Assembly: GCF_052115485.1 (NCBI RefSeq)
Contig: NZ_JBFRGU010000001.1
Span: 682,001 to 746,000, forward strand
Origin: Microvirga sp052115485
GTDB lineage: Bacteria; Pseudomonadota; Alphaproteobacteria; Rhizobiales; Beijerinckiaceae
Length of the DNA: 64,000 nucleotides
Reading direction: 5' to 3'
The position numbers and the translations under genes were made by a program. The notes beneath the pieces are model-generated. The model ran no database searches and had not been told where the DNA came from. It worked only from the letters and a program-made list of their open reading frames with translations. Below, one piece after another: positions 52,433 to 61,597 of this stretch. Positions within the stretch are counted from its first letter, which is position 1, and every line of letters begins with the position of its first letter.

Positions 52433-53105
52433 CGGGTAGTCCTTTCAGTGGCATCAAGTGCACGTTGACGCAGACCCGCAACGCGCGCGCCTGCACAGAG
52501 TGTCGAAGTTGGAAGAGAAGTCAGCACGTGCGCCCTCAGTACAGCGAAAGGCGTAGCGGCCCAGTTGTCCGGCCAAAGTCGATCAACCCTATATGGATGC
52601 AGAGTGAGGCAATTGCAAGGGGTGGCCGCGCTAAACTCTTGCTGCCATGGTCCTAGACTATCGGCGCCTGAGTCAAACGCCCTGCATATATGGTTGAACT
52701 TGATCGGAGATCTAGAGACACGCTCCCGTCTAAAGCGTTTTGAAGTTCAGTCTGACGTCACATCCAATTTCCAACGAGATAACCTACCAAATCGCTCGGC
52801 ACTATCCAAGCTTAATATTCAACCTGTGGATGATTTGAAACGTTACTATGAAACTTAAACTATATGCGACGCCCGCGCTCACTTGAGACCGATGAGGTAC
52901 TCTTCCCTAACTGGAGAGCGCGATGATATTCTCTCGCCTGAATATGATCAGCACCGTTCTCCCGTGAACTTTGAGCCTCTAACGCGCTGCTCATCGAGTT
53001 CCTTTAGGTCGCCGATAGTTTTCACAGGGATCAGGAGTGCAATGCTCTGGACTTGCCGCTGCGCCTTGGCGAAATATCCGATGAGAGCAAGTTCTGGAGT
53101 CGAGA
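52433..53105. other. Intergenic region between cspA and the AbgB-like gene
   Basis: 673 bases. The first ~150 should hold the cspA promoter and long leader. From about 52640 the base composition is less GC-rich. A plus-strand frame at 52565-52858 (97 codons) gives LNLIGDLETRSRLKRFEVQ-like text that I do not recognise; it may be the decayed end of a lost gene. Nothing firm is seen. Confidence 0.5.
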
Positions 53106-54524
53106 ATGAATAATCGAAGCGAGATATGGCAGCAGGTCGATACGGCCAAGGATAGGCTGATCGCGTTAAGTGATCGGATCTGGGGCATGCCGGAAGTCTG
53201 CTATACCGAAGCGCGTTCTGTTGCCGAGCATATCGAGGAATTGCGTCATCACGGGTTCCGCGTCACCGAGAATGTCGCCGGCATCCCGACCGCCGTCATC
53301 GGCGAGGCGGGCGAAGGCGGTCCGGTCATCGCGTTTCTGGGCGAATACGATGCCCTGCCAGGTCTCAGCCAGGAAGCGGGTGTCGCCGAACATCGCCCCA
53401 TTGAAGCCGGCGGTCACGGGCATGGATGTGGTCATAACCTGCTTGGCTCCGCCTCGCTGCTCGCGGCAATCGGGTTGAAGAATTGGCTCGCCGAAAACAA
53501 GATTCCCGGCCGTGTACGCTATTACGGCTGCCCGGCCGAGGAAGGCGGAGCCGCCAAGGCGTTCATGGTACGTGCAGGGGCGTTCGACGACGCGGATGTC
53601 GCGATCTCCTGGCATCCCAACAGCTTCTGGGAAGTCGCGCCGCCGCTGTCTCTCGCCAACACGCGCGCCGATTTCATCTTCACCGGACGTGCGGCCCACG
53701 CAGCAGCCTCGCCGCATCTCGGACGCAGCGCTCTCGATGCTGTGGAGTTGATGAATGTCGGCGTGAACTATATGCGCGAACACATGCCGAGCGATGCCCG
53801 CGTGCATTACGCTCTGCTCGATACGGGGGGCATTGCGCCCAACGTCGTTCAAGCCCATGCGCGAGTGCGTTATTCCATTCGAGCGGTCGACCTTCCCGGC
53901 ATGCTCGAATTGGTCGCACGCGTGCACAACATCGCCAAGGGCGCGGCGCTGATGACGGAGACGAAAGTCGAGATGCGCATCGTCAGCGCGGTCTCGAACA
54001 TCCTCGGCAACTCACCGCTCGAAAAAGCCTTGCACAATGCGATGGAGGAACTCGGTCCCCCGCTCTTCGATGAGCAGGATCGCAAATTCGCGCGCGAAAT
54101 CAGAGCGACGTTGTCTCCTGAGGAACTTGCTTCCGTCTATCGAGCAATCGGACAACCGCAGACCGACACACCGCTTGCCGACTTCCTTGTTCCCCTCGAC
54201 GCGCAGCGCAAACCGATGATCGGCTCTACCGATATCGGCGATGTCAGTTGGGTGGTGCCGACCGTTCAGGCTCACGCGCCGACCGTGGCAATCGGAACAC
54301 CATTCCACACATGGCAGATTGTTGCGCAAGGCAAGAGTCCAGCAGCCCACAAAGCCATGGTTCACGCCGCGAAGGCGATGGCGGCCACAGGCGCCGCGAT
54401 GGTGACGGACGTCTCCCTGCTGGCGGCGGCGAAAGCAGACCTCACTGAGCGAACACGCACGACACCGTACGTCTCCCCTCTTGCGGAGGGTGTCGAACCC
54501 CCGCTCGATATGTCCATCGCCTGA
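53106..54524 (+). CDS. M20-family amidohydrolase, AbgB-like
   Basis: 472 residues. Zinc-peptidase motifs: FLGEYDALPGLSQ, GHGHGCGHNLLG (metal His/Cys cluster), CPAEEGGAAKAFMV (catalytic Glu) and a dimerisation domain with FTGRAAHAAASPHLGRSALDA. IGSTDIGDVSWVVPTVQAHAPTVAIGTPFHTWQ, in parts, matches AbgB. The E. coli AbgB is a subunit of p-aminobenzoyl-glutamate hydrolase; no AbgA is adjacent, so the substrate is probably another N-acyl amino acid. Confidence 0.88.
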   Translation: MNNRSEIWQQVDTAKDRLIALSDRIWGMPEVCYTEARSVAEHIEELRHHGFRVTENVAGIPTAVIGEAGEGGPVIAFLGEYDALPGLSQEAGVAEHRPIEAGGHGHGCGHNLLGSASLLAAIGLKNWLAENKIPGRVRYYGCPAEEGGAAKAFMVRAGAFDDADVAISWHPNSFWEVAPPLSLANTRADFIFTGRAAHAAASPHLGRSALDAVELMNVGVNYMREHMPSDARVHYALLDTGGIAPNVVQAHARVRYSIRAVDLPGMLELVARVHNIAKGAALMTETKVEMRIVSAVSNILGNSPLEKALHNAMEELGPPLFDEQDRKFAREIRATLSPEELASVYRAIGQPQTDTPLADFLVPLDAQRKPMIGSTDIGDVSWVVPTVQAHAPTVAIGTPFHTWQIVAQGKSPAAHKAMVHAAKAMAATGAAMVTDVSLLAAAKADLTERTRTTPYVSPLAEGVEPPLDMSIA

Positions 54525-54547
54525 GCTAAAGACACGAAAAGCGCGCC

Positions 54548-54580
54548 GCCCGAACGCTGAAACAACAGCAGCGTTCGGGC
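54548..54580. terminator. Hairpin between convergent genes
   Basis: Twelve-base perfect stem GCCCGAACGCTG (54548-54559) and CAGCGTTCGGGC (54569-54580), nine-base loop. No T run. Confidence 0.6.
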
Positions 54581-54697
54581 AGCCTTGGCGCGACGGGCTG
54601 CGTTCGGGTCTATCGGACAGCGCCATCGGGGCGATGGAGCAACAATTTTCTCGGCGACGCTAAAAACTCCAATGAAAGCGATCCAGGGATCAGCGCA

Positions 54698-55066
54698 TTA
54701 GTAGCAGGCCACACTGTATTGTCCCTGGCTTTGCATCGCCATGCCGGTCATCGGCCCCATCGCGCGGGCCGCCAGTGCGCCGCCCGGCGCAAAACTGACG
54801 GCGGCCGCTGCGCCGGTCGCCGCCATGCTCGCCGCCTGCGTGGCTCGCGAATGCGCCTGAATCTGATCGATGCATGATTGCGCAGAAGCGTAGCCCCTGG
54901 CGCGTTCTTTATCTTCCGGTGTGGCATCGGGACTGCTGGCCACCGCCTCGGCGGCCGCTTGGCGACCAGCCATGTCGGCGCGCAACGCACTCATCCGAGC
55001 ATCGCTGCTGCTGCAACCCGCAGCAAGAAGACAAAGCATGGCTGCGAAAAGATGTCTGGTATTCAT
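54698..55066 (-). CDS. Small lipoprotein of unknown function
   Basis: 122 residues. Signal peptide MNTRHLFAAMLCLLAAGCSS with lipobox LAAGC (Cys18), so lipid-anchored. The mature part has a helical Ala-rich region (ALRADMAGRQAAAEAVASS, QIQAHSRATQAASMAATGA) and a hydrophobic Gly/Ala segment near the C-terminus. I do not recognise the family. The ATG at 55066 begins the signal peptide; seven extra codons upstream are not needed. Confidence 0.72.
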   Translation of the reverse strand: MNTRHLFAAMLCLLAAGCSSSDARMSALRADMAGRQAAAEAVASSPDATPEDKERARGYASAQSCIDQIQAHSRATQAASMAATGAAAAVSFAPGGALAARAMGPMTGMAMQSQGQYSVACY

Positions 55067-55594
55067 AATTAAAAATATCCTTCTCACGATGCACGCGCGG
55101 TGAGGACGCCGGCCGGAGCTCCCGAATGCGAGTCTGGCAGCAAAAGCACTGACACCACGACAAGCTTGAGCAGTCCCGTACGCGAATTTCTTTCTTACAA
55201 TTTACAATCAGCATCACTGATTTCTGCCAGACGATGCTGGCCAACAGCGAATATCTCCTTTGTGCTCTTCAGAAACCCATCGAATCCATGGTTCTTTGAG
55301 AGATATTCTTTCAAATTCCGGGCCCGGGCGGTGATTGAAAATGCACTTCCAGATGTCCGGAACGACCACTTTAGCCGAAGCCGATGCGCGATTACGAAGA
55401 TTGCCGCCACACCGGCCATTCGCTGCGCAGCGCCCAAGCGATTCTTGACCGCTAGTTGGCTCGGACAACCGGGATCGCGGACAACACTATTCGAAAGATG
55501 GGGATGGCGAAGAGGAGGGGGTTCTGCAAAACGACTTGCAAAACGGACGCCGTAAGCGGAGCGATAAAATCAGCTCAACCCCTTATGGCGCAAA
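55067..55594. other. Intergenic region between lipoprotein gene and tRNA-His
   Basis: 528 bases with mixed composition. A minus-strand frame at 55195-55437 (80 codons) encodes ARNLKEYLSKNHGFDGFLKS and STKEIFAVGQHRLAEISDAD, plausible protein text that I cannot assign; it might be a small gene or a remnant. No terminator or repeat of the known families is seen. Confidence 0.45.
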
Positions 55595-55671
55595 TGGTAC
55601 AGCCGCCCCGGCTCGAACGGGGGACCCCCAGATCCACAATCTGGTGCTCTAACCAACTGAGCTACGGCTGC
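55595..55671 (-). tRNA. tRNA-His (GUG), non-canonical: A73 and no encoded G-1
   Basis: Full cloverleaf on the minus strand: acceptor GCAGCCG pairing with CGGCTGT (one G-U), D stem GCTC/GAGC, anticodon stem CCAGA/TCTGG with anticodon GTG at 55637-55635, T stem CCCCG/CGGGG with TTCGAGC loop, and encoded CCA. The discriminator is A rather than C, and the base before G1 is T, so the usual extra G-1:C73 pair is missing. Such tRNA-His are known in some alphaproteobacteria, which use a matching HisRS. Confidence 0.95.
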
Positions 55672-55794
55672 ACGCCGGGCAGGGTGTAATCGCCCCGGCG
55701 GCAGATTTCAAGGCTTGTTTGTCGTCGCAGCGGTGCAAATGCGAACGGCGGGCCGCAAGACCCGCCGTTCCTGAGGAAATAAGCAGGAAGACCC

Positions 55795-56775
55795 CTATTC
55801 CGTCTTGGTTCCAGCCTTGAGGACAGGCGTCCAGCGGGCCACTTCGGATTCCACGAGCTTTTGAAGGGCCTCGGGAGTGCGCTCAGCGTCGGCGGGCAAG
55901 ACGCCGCCAAGATCGAGCAGACGCTTGCGGGTTCCCTCGTCACCCAGAGCTTTCACGAGGGCATCGTTGAGCTTCTTGGTAATCTCAGACGGGGTGCCCT
56001 TAGGCGCGAAGACAGCGTTCCAGGCACTGACTTCGAAGCCATCGAGCCCCGCTTCTTTCGTGGTCGGAACGTTCGGCAGGGCGGGCGAGCGCTGCGCTGT
56101 CGCAATAGCGAAGGCCTTGATGTTGTTGCCTTGAATCTGTGGAGCGACGTTGACGATCTGGTCCGTCATGTAATCGACCGTGTTCGCCATCAGGTCATTC
56201 AAGGCCGGTCCTGTGCCGCTATAGGTGACCATCGTCGGCTTGGTCTTCATGACGGAACTGAAGAAGATGCCGGTCATATGAGAGACCGAACCCACACCGG
56301 CATGGGCCATGTTCACCTTGTCACCGTTGGCTTTCACGTATTCGAGAAAGCCCTTGAGGTCAGCGGCCGGAAAGTCCTTTCGGGCGACGATGACGATCGG
56401 CGTGCCGGCGGCAAGACCGATCGGCGCGAAATCTTTCGTCGGATCGTATTTGAGGTTGGGATAAAGAGCGGGCGCCGCGCCATGGGTACCCATATGGCCC
56501 ATCATGATCGTGTAACCGTCCGGCTGGGCCTGCGAGGCGCGCGTAATGCCGGTGGTGCCGCCTGCGCCGGCGACGTTCTCGATCACGATCTGCTGGCCGA
56601 GCGTGCGGGACATGTGATCGCCGACGATCCGGGCGATCACATCCGTCGGACCGCCCGCCGCGAACGGCACGATCATCGTGATGGGGCGCTGCGGATAGGC
56701 TCCCTGCGCCTGCGCTCCTACAGCGGCGAATCCGAGGCCGAGGCTTGCGGTTAAGGCTATCGCTAGTTTGTTCAT
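55795..56775 (-). CDS. tctC: Tripartite tricarboxylate transporter substrate-binding protein (TctC/Bug)
   Basis: 326 residues. Signal peptide ending AQAQG. Bug-family motifs: YPQRPITMIVPFAAGGPTDVIARI, GAGGTTGITRASQAQPDGYT, in parts, and VGSVSHMTG. Periplasmic receptor for citrate, another carboxylate or amide. GGGAGAG site before the ATG at 56775. Last gene of tctB-tctA-tctC. Confidence 0.93.
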   Translation of the reverse strand: MNKLAIALTASLGLGFAAVGAQAQGAYPQRPITMIVPFAAGGPTDVIARIVGDHMSRTLGQQIVIENVAGAGGTTGITRASQAQPDGYTIMMGHMGTHGAAPALYPNLKYDPTKDFAPIGLAAGTPIVIVARKDFPAADLKGFLEYVKANGDKVNMAHAGVGSVSHMTGIFFSSVMKTKPTMVTYSGTGPALNDLMANTVDYMTDQIVNVAPQIQGNNIKAFAIATAQRSPALPNVPTTKEAGLDGFEVSAWNAVFAPKGTPSEITKKLNDALVKALGDEGTRKRLLDLGGVLPADAERTPEALQKLVESEVARWTPVLKAGTKTE

Positions 56776-56836
56776 GTTTCTCTCCCTGGAAGATCTTGTC
56801 GTCGGCAAATTCATCATCGTTCGTCGGCGCGGCACA

Positions 56837-58339
56837 TTACTCTACGAACACCTCGTCCCTGCCCTTCCGAATGGACGGCAGCAGCGCCAGCACGAGAAGA
56901 AAAACAGCGAGCGCGAGCAGGCCCGCACTGACGGGGCGTTCGATGAAAGTCGCGAGCGAGCCGCGCGAAAGGATCAGTGCGCGCCGGAGGTTTTCCTCCA
57001 TGAGTTTGCCGAGGACGAAGCCGAGCAGCATGGGCGCAGGCTCGAAGCCAAACTTGATGAGCATGTAGCCGATGATGCCGAAGAGGCCGATGAAGACCAC
57101 ATCCGTCGGCAGCGAATTGATGGAGTAGATGCCGATGGAGCAGAACATCAGGATCGCCGGGAACATGAGGCGGTAGGGCACCTTCAGGAGGCGCACCCAC
57201 ATGCCGATCATCGGCAGGTTGATGACCAGCAGCATGAGGTTACCGACCCACATGGACGCGATCATGCCCCAGAACAGGTTGGGGTTCTTGGTCATGACCT
57301 GCGGGCCCGGGACGATGCCGTGGATCGTCATGGCGCCGACCATCAGCGCCATCACCGCATTCGGCGGAATGCCGAGCGTGAGAAGCGGGATGAAGGAGGT
57401 CTGTGCACCGGCATTGTTGGCCGATTCAGGTCCGGCAACGCCCTCGATGGCGCCACGGCCGAAGCGGCTCGGGTCCTTCGCGAGCTTCTTCTCGACGGTG
57501 TAGGACGCGAACGGTCCGAGCACGGCGCCGTTGCCGGGCAGGATGCCGAGGATCGAGCCGATCACGGTGCCTCGCAGAACCGACGGATAGGCCTGCTTGA
57601 AATCCTCCCGGTTCGGCAGCAGGCGGCCGATGGCCTGGCGCACCACGTCGCGGGTTTCGGTCTGATCGAGATTACGCAGGATTTCGGCGACGCCGAAGAT
57701 ACCCATGGCGAGCACCGCGAAATCGATACCGTCGGAGAGGAACGGCAAGCCGAAAGTCATGCGCTCCTGGCCGGTCTCGAGATCGGTGCCGACAGTGGAG
57801 AGCAACACGCCGACGAGGATCATCGCGATGGCCTTGAGGATCGAGCCGCGTGCGAGCACCACCGCGAAAACGAGACCCATGACCATCAGCGCGAAATATT
57901 CCGCCGGGCCGAAGATGAGAGCGAGTTTGGTCAGCGGCGCGCCGAGCGCCGCGATGACGAGGGTCGCGACGGTACCGGCAAAGAACGAGCCGATGGCGGC
58001 GATGCCGAGCGCGACGCCGGCGCGGCCCTGCCGGGCCATCTGGTGGCCGTCGAGGGTGGTGACAACCGATGTCGCCTCGCCCGGAATATTGACGAGGATC
58101 GCCGTGGTCGAGCCGCCGTATTGCGCGCCGTAATAGATGCCGGCGAGCATGATGAGGGCGCCGACTGGATCGAGACCGAAGGTGATCGGCAACAGCATGG
58201 CGATGGTCGCGATAGGACCGACGCCGGGGAGCACCCCGATCAGCGTGCCGACGAGGCAGCCGAGGAAGGCGAGGCCGATATTCTGCAGCGACAGCGCGAC
58301 GCCGAAGCCGAGGCTGAGATTGGCAATCAGATCGTTCAT
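56837..58339 (-). CDS. tctA: Tripartite tricarboxylate transporter large permease TctA
   Basis: 500 residues, about 11-12 membrane helices. TctA motifs: LVGTLIGVLPGVGPIATIAML, YYGAQYGGSTTAILVNIPGE, and GAIEGVAGPESANNAGAQTSFIPLLTLGIP, read in parts. Inner-membrane channel of the transporter. The ATG at 58339 shares one base with the tctB stop (TGATG). The longer frame to 58897 lies inside tctB. Confidence 0.95.
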   Translation of the reverse strand: MNDLIANLSLGFGVALSLQNIGLAFLGCLVGTLIGVLPGVGPIATIAMLLPITFGLDPVGALIMLAGIYYGAQYGGSTTAILVNIPGEATSVVTTLDGHQMARQGRAGVALGIAAIGSFFAGTVATLVIAALGAPLTKLALIFGPAEYFALMVMGLVFAVVLARGSILKAIAMILVGVLLSTVGTDLETGQERMTFGLPFLSDGIDFAVLAMGIFGVAEILRNLDQTETRDVVRQAIGRLLPNREDFKQAYPSVLRGTVIGSILGILPGNGAVLGPFASYTVEKKLAKDPSRFGRGAIEGVAGPESANNAGAQTSFIPLLTLGIPPNAVMALMVGAMTIHGIVPGPQVMTKNPNLFWGMIASMWVGNLMLLVINLPMIGMWVRLLKVPYRLMFPAILMFCSIGIYSINSLPTDVVFIGLFGIIGYMLIKFGFEPAPMLLGFVLGKLMEENLRRALILSRGSLATFIERPVSAGLLALAVFLLVLALLPSIRKGRDEVFVE

Positions 58340-59007
58340 CAGCCTTGCTCCATCTCGACGGCCATGTCGACCTTCGTCGTGTGGCGGTGGCGACCGGTCA
58401 TGAACAGGATGATAGCGCCCAGCACCATGAGGGCGGCAACAGCGCGCAGGATGTCCTTCTGTGACCAGCCTTCGGGGAAGAGTGTGGTCAGGCTCTGCGG
58501 AAAGATCGGGATGGGCAGGTTCAGCATGTCGCCGAAGAGCAGCATGCTGAACGGCGTGAGGCTCAGGGAGAGGATCAGCAATTCCCGCAGCCGCGCCTCG
58601 GAGGTGGCGCAACCGGCGATGAGGACGGACAAGGGACCGGCGACAACCATGCCGAGGCCGGGCAGGCTGACCGGACCGAGATTGAGCGGCCGGATCGTCG
58701 CCGCGAAAGCGAGGATCGCCAGAATCACGAAGACCGGCCCGCGCAGGCTCCACCGCTCGAGCGCTTCGCCCTGTTTGACGAGCCCCGTCACGAGCAGCGC
58801 GAGACCGCTCAAGCCGACGCCCATGGCGAGCCAGTCGGGCAGCATGGCCGGCCCCATCGCCCGCAGCGTCCCGCGCGGAAGATCGCGCATCAACCAAAGC
58901 CCCAAACCCGCCAGAGCAATCAGAAAAATGCCGCCCGCAACATTCTGCTGGCCGCGTATCGGGCTACGGCGCTCCGGTTGCCCAGTGCGTTCACGTGAAA
59001 GAGACAT
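58339..59007 (-). CDS. tctB: Tripartite tricarboxylate transporter small permease TctB
   Basis: 222 residues with four to five membrane helices, larger than the usual ~150-residue TctB. GGIFLIALAGLGLWLMRDLPRGT, MGPAMLPDWLAMGVGL and LSVLIAGCATSEARLRELLIL, in parts, fit the family. First gene of tctBAC; its stop overlaps the tctA start by one base. Confidence 0.9.
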   Translation of the reverse strand: MSLSRERTGQPERRSPIRGQQNVAGGIFLIALAGLGLWLMRDLPRGTLRAMGPAMLPDWLAMGVGLSGLALLVTGLVKQGEALERWSLRGPVFVILAILAFAATIRPLNLGPVSLPGLGMVVAGPLSVLIAGCATSEARLRELLILSLSLTPFSMLLFGDMLNLPIPIFPQSLTTLFPEGWSQKDILRAVAALMVLGAIILFMTGRHRHTTKVDMAVEMEQG

Positions 59008-59278
59008 CGACGTCCTCCCCGACCGGGCGCGTTGATCGCACCCTGTTCTGACTCATTAAATTGAGCCCAAAGCATCATTTTCGATCAACCAATAGACGCG
59101 TATTTTCAAGAGAGGTTGAGAAAAAACATAGACTTAGCGAATAAGACCTTTGTCCAATTCAGCCATTTTTGGGTCTTTTTGAAGGGAAAACGCGAGAACC
59201 ACGGTTGAATCCACGAATACAATATATACCTAAGCAGCCGCGCCGCCCGATCCAACCTGCAGGCCAAGGCTAACCTTG

Positions 59279-60025
59279 ATGGACTATATTCTCTCGACAA
59301 CGTTTCTCGTCTCGCTACTACAGGTTATCTGGATCGATATTCTGCTTTCCGGTGACAACGCCGTCGTCATTGCCATGGCCTGTCGCTCGCTGCCGCCGCA
59401 CCAGAGAAAGCTCGGCATCATGCTGGGCGCCGGCACTGCGGTCGCGCTGCGGATCGTCTTCGCGCTGGTCATCTCATACCTTCTCGGCGTTCCTTACCTG
59501 CGCATCATCGGCGGCCTGCTGCTGTTCTGGATCGCGCTGAAACTGATCGGCGGCGAGGAAGAGGCCGGACATGAGGTCAAGGCCAGCGACAGCCTCTGGA
59601 AGGCCGTTCGCACCATCGCTATCGCCGACGCCGTCATGAGCCTCGACAACGTGGTGGCCATCGCCGCCGCTTCGCGCGGGCACCCCGAACTCTTCATCTT
59701 CGGTCTTTTGCTCTCGATCCCGCTCATCATGGCGGGCGCATCGGTGATCACCGGTCTCTTGAACCGTTTCCCGATCCTCGTCTGGGCCGGCGCAGCGCTT
59801 CTCGGTTACATCGCCGCCGAAATGATCGTGACCGATCCGGTGGTGTTGACCTGGCTGAGCGGCAACTACCCGCAATTCGTGATGCCAGATCCGGGCCATC
59901 CCCCGCTCGACCTCAAGCCGGTTTCCATGGTGCTTTATAGCGCCGCGGCCATCGGCGCCCTCGTGGTCATCGTCGGCGGGTGGGTCATGTCTCGCAACGC
60001 GGGACGGGACGTCGCGAAGACCTGA
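59279..60025 (+). CDS. TerC-family membrane protein (YjbE-like)
   Basis: 248 residues, seven membrane helices. TerC motifs: IDILLSGDNAVVIAMACRSL and AVMSLDNVVAIAAASRG, whose paired acidic residues probably bind a metal ion, as in the Mn(II) exporters of this family. ATG at 59279; the preceding TTG at 59276 is less likely. The 271-base upstream region (59008-59278) is AT-rich in its middle; I saw no yybP-ykoY manganese riboswitch. Confidence 0.88.
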   Translation: MDYILSTTFLVSLLQVIWIDILLSGDNAVVIAMACRSLPPHQRKLGIMLGAGTAVALRIVFALVISYLLGVPYLRIIGGLLLFWIALKLIGGEEEAGHEVKASDSLWKAVRTIAIADAVMSLDNVVAIAAASRGHPELFIFGLLLSIPLIMAGASVITGLLNRFPILVWAGAALLGYIAAEMIVTDPVVLTWLSGNYPQFVMPDPGHPPLDLKPVSMVLYSAAAIGALVVIVGGWVMSRNAGRDVAKT

Positions 60026-60119
60026 GGCACTTTGAAAAAATGCATACCTCCTCCGCGATTGCGATTGCGGAGGAGCGGTTGACGGCGAAGGCGCCGGCGG
60101 GCACAGATCGCACCCGCTC

Positions 60120-60821
60120 ATGTCATCTCAATCTCACATCAACTGCACCTTTGCCGCCTGCCGTCGCGGGGCGCGCATGGCGTTGCCGGCCTTTCCCGGC
60201 TACATCGTCTTCGCCATGGCCTTCGGCACCGCAGCCGCGCAAAAAGAACTGCCGCTCGCTCATGCTCTGGGCTTGAGCGGCTTTGTCTATGCGGGCGCAT
60301 CGCAGATGGTGGGCCTGGAGGTCTGGCAACAGGTCTGGTCTCCGACAACGATCCTGACCATCATGACGGTAACGGCGGTGGTGAATGCGCGCCTGATCTT
60401 GCTCGGCGCGACGCTTCAACCGTGGCTCGAGAAAGAGCCCCTGGCGCGCTCCGCGTTGAACCTGTTTTTGCTCACCGAGGCGAACTGGCTTTTCGGGACC
60501 CGTTACTACAACGAGGGTGGACGGGACGTGGGCATTCTGCTCGGCTCCGGCGTAACCCTCTGGCTCGTCTGGCTCGCCGCCAGCTTCGTCGGCTATTTCG
60601 CCGGTGCGCTCGTGCCCGAGCCGCAGCGTTTCGGACTCGATCTCGTGATGCCGATCTTCTTCGGCTCGATGCTCGTACCGCTGTGGAAAGGCGTGAGACC
60701 AGCCCTGCCCTGGTTCATCGCGGGAGCGGTTGCTCTCATCGTTCATTCCGTTCTACCGGGGTATTTCTACCTCGTCGCCGGCGCGGTGTCCGGCGTGATC
60801 GCCGGAATGCTCACCGAATGA
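60120..60821 (+). CDS. azlC: AzlC-family branched-chain amino acid exporter subunit
   Basis: 233 residues. AzlC motifs: FPGYIVFAMAFGTAAAQ, GLSGFVYAGASQMVGLEVWQ, VVNARLILLGATLQPWL and LLTEANWLFG. Inner-membrane large subunit of the AzlCD exporter for branched-chain amino acids. The stop overlaps the azlD start (ATGA). Confidence 0.92.
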   Translation: MSSQSHINCTFAACRRGARMALPAFPGYIVFAMAFGTAAAQKELPLAHALGLSGFVYAGASQMVGLEVWQQVWSPTTILTIMTVTAVVNARLILLGATLQPWLEKEPLARSALNLFLLTEANWLFGTRYYNEGGRDVGILLGSGVTLWLVWLAASFVGYFAGALVPEPQRFGLDLVMPIFFGSMLVPLWKGVRPALPWFIAGAVALIVHSVLPGYFYLVAGAVSGVIAGMLTE

Positions 60822-61144
60822 CGGATCTCGAAGCACTGATCGCCGGCCCTTGGGGCGCACCCATTGCCATCGCGGCGATGGCGCTCGCGACCTTTCTCTG
60901 CCGCATTGCAGGTGCTGTCGTGATGAGCCGCGTAAATATCACGCCCCGCATCGAACGCGGGTTACGCGCGCTTCCCGGTTCCATCATCATGGCGACCATT
61001 CTGCCCATCGTTCTCGACAAGGGGCCGACAGCCGCTCTGGGCCTCATGGCGACAATCGTCGCCATGGTGCTGACGCGCAAAGAGCTCGTCGGGCTTGCCG
61101 CCGGGCTCGGCACCATGACCCTCATCCGAGCTCTAGGCTTCTAG
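60818..61144 (+). CDS. azlD: AzlD-family exporter subunit
   Basis: 108 residues, three to four membrane helices: ALATFLCRIAGAVVMSRVN, RALPGSIIMATILPIVLDKG, LMATIVAMVLTRKELVGLAAG. Small partner of AzlC. Translation is coupled to azlC by a four-base overlap. Its 3' end overlaps the convergent phosphatase gene by 12 bases. Confidence 0.9.
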   Translation: MTDLEALIAGPWGAPIAIAAMALATFLCRIAGAVVMSRVNITPRIERGLRALPGSIIMATILPIVLDKGPTAALGLMATIVAMVLTRKELVGLAAGLGTMTLIRALGF

Positions 61145-61594
61145 GACAGGCGCCAGTCTCTGGCGGATCCGCGACTGCAAGCCATCGCGCACATGGCGAT
61201 AGGCATCGAGCACCTGCTCGCGCGAGCCCTGTGTCAATGTCGGGTCGGGCGTCGGCCAATATTCAACGTCGGCTGCAAGCGTGCGCGTCAATTCCAGCGC
61301 AGCGTGGTGAGCTTCCGGCGAAAGGGAAATGATGAGGTCGAAATTAAGCCCCTCCCATTCTTCCAGTTCGTCGAGCGTGCGCGGTTTGTGTTTTGAGGCA
61401 TCGATACCGATTTCATCGAGAACTTGTGCCGTAAACGCATCGGCTTCGCTTTTGCGCACACCGGCCGACTGCACATAAACCGACTTACCGCAGTAATAGC
61501 GTGCAATCGCCTCGGCCATGGGCGAACGCACGGCGTTCATGGCGCACACGAAAAGAACCGAGTGAATCCGTTTTGGGCGGGCTTCCTCGTCCAA
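61133..61594 (-). CDS. Low-molecular-weight phosphotyrosine phosphatase-like protein
   Basis: 153 residues. P-loop CAMNAVRS fits CX5RS; the late Asp is in YWPTPDPTL. RSPMAEAIARYY is typical of LMW-PTPase/arsenate reductases. The sequence fits the alphaproteobacterial phosphatase that follows hisD and UPF0262, more likely a protein phosphatase than arsenate reductase. It starts three bases after the UPF0262 stop. Confidence 0.9.
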   Translation of the reverse strand: MDEEARPKRIHSVLFVCAMNAVRSPMAEAIARYYCGKSVYVQSAGVRKSEADAFTAQVLDEIGIDASKHKPRTLDELEEWEGLNFDLIISLSPEAHHAALELTRTLAADVEYWPTPDPTLTQGSREQVLDAYRHVRDGLQSRIRQRLAPVLEA

Positions 61595-61597
61595 GCG

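Noticed and set aside
52565..52858. 97-codon frame between cspA and the AbgB-like gene
   Set aside because: No ribosome site, no recognised motif and uneven coding pattern; noted only as a possible remnant.
56768..59035. 755-codon open frame on the plus strand
   Set aside because: Antisense to tctA and tctB; Arg/Glu/Asp/His-rich text typical of a GC-biased shadow frame.
59008..59278. yybP-ykoY manganese riboswitch before terC
   Set aside because: The conserved loop sequences of that riboswitch are not present.
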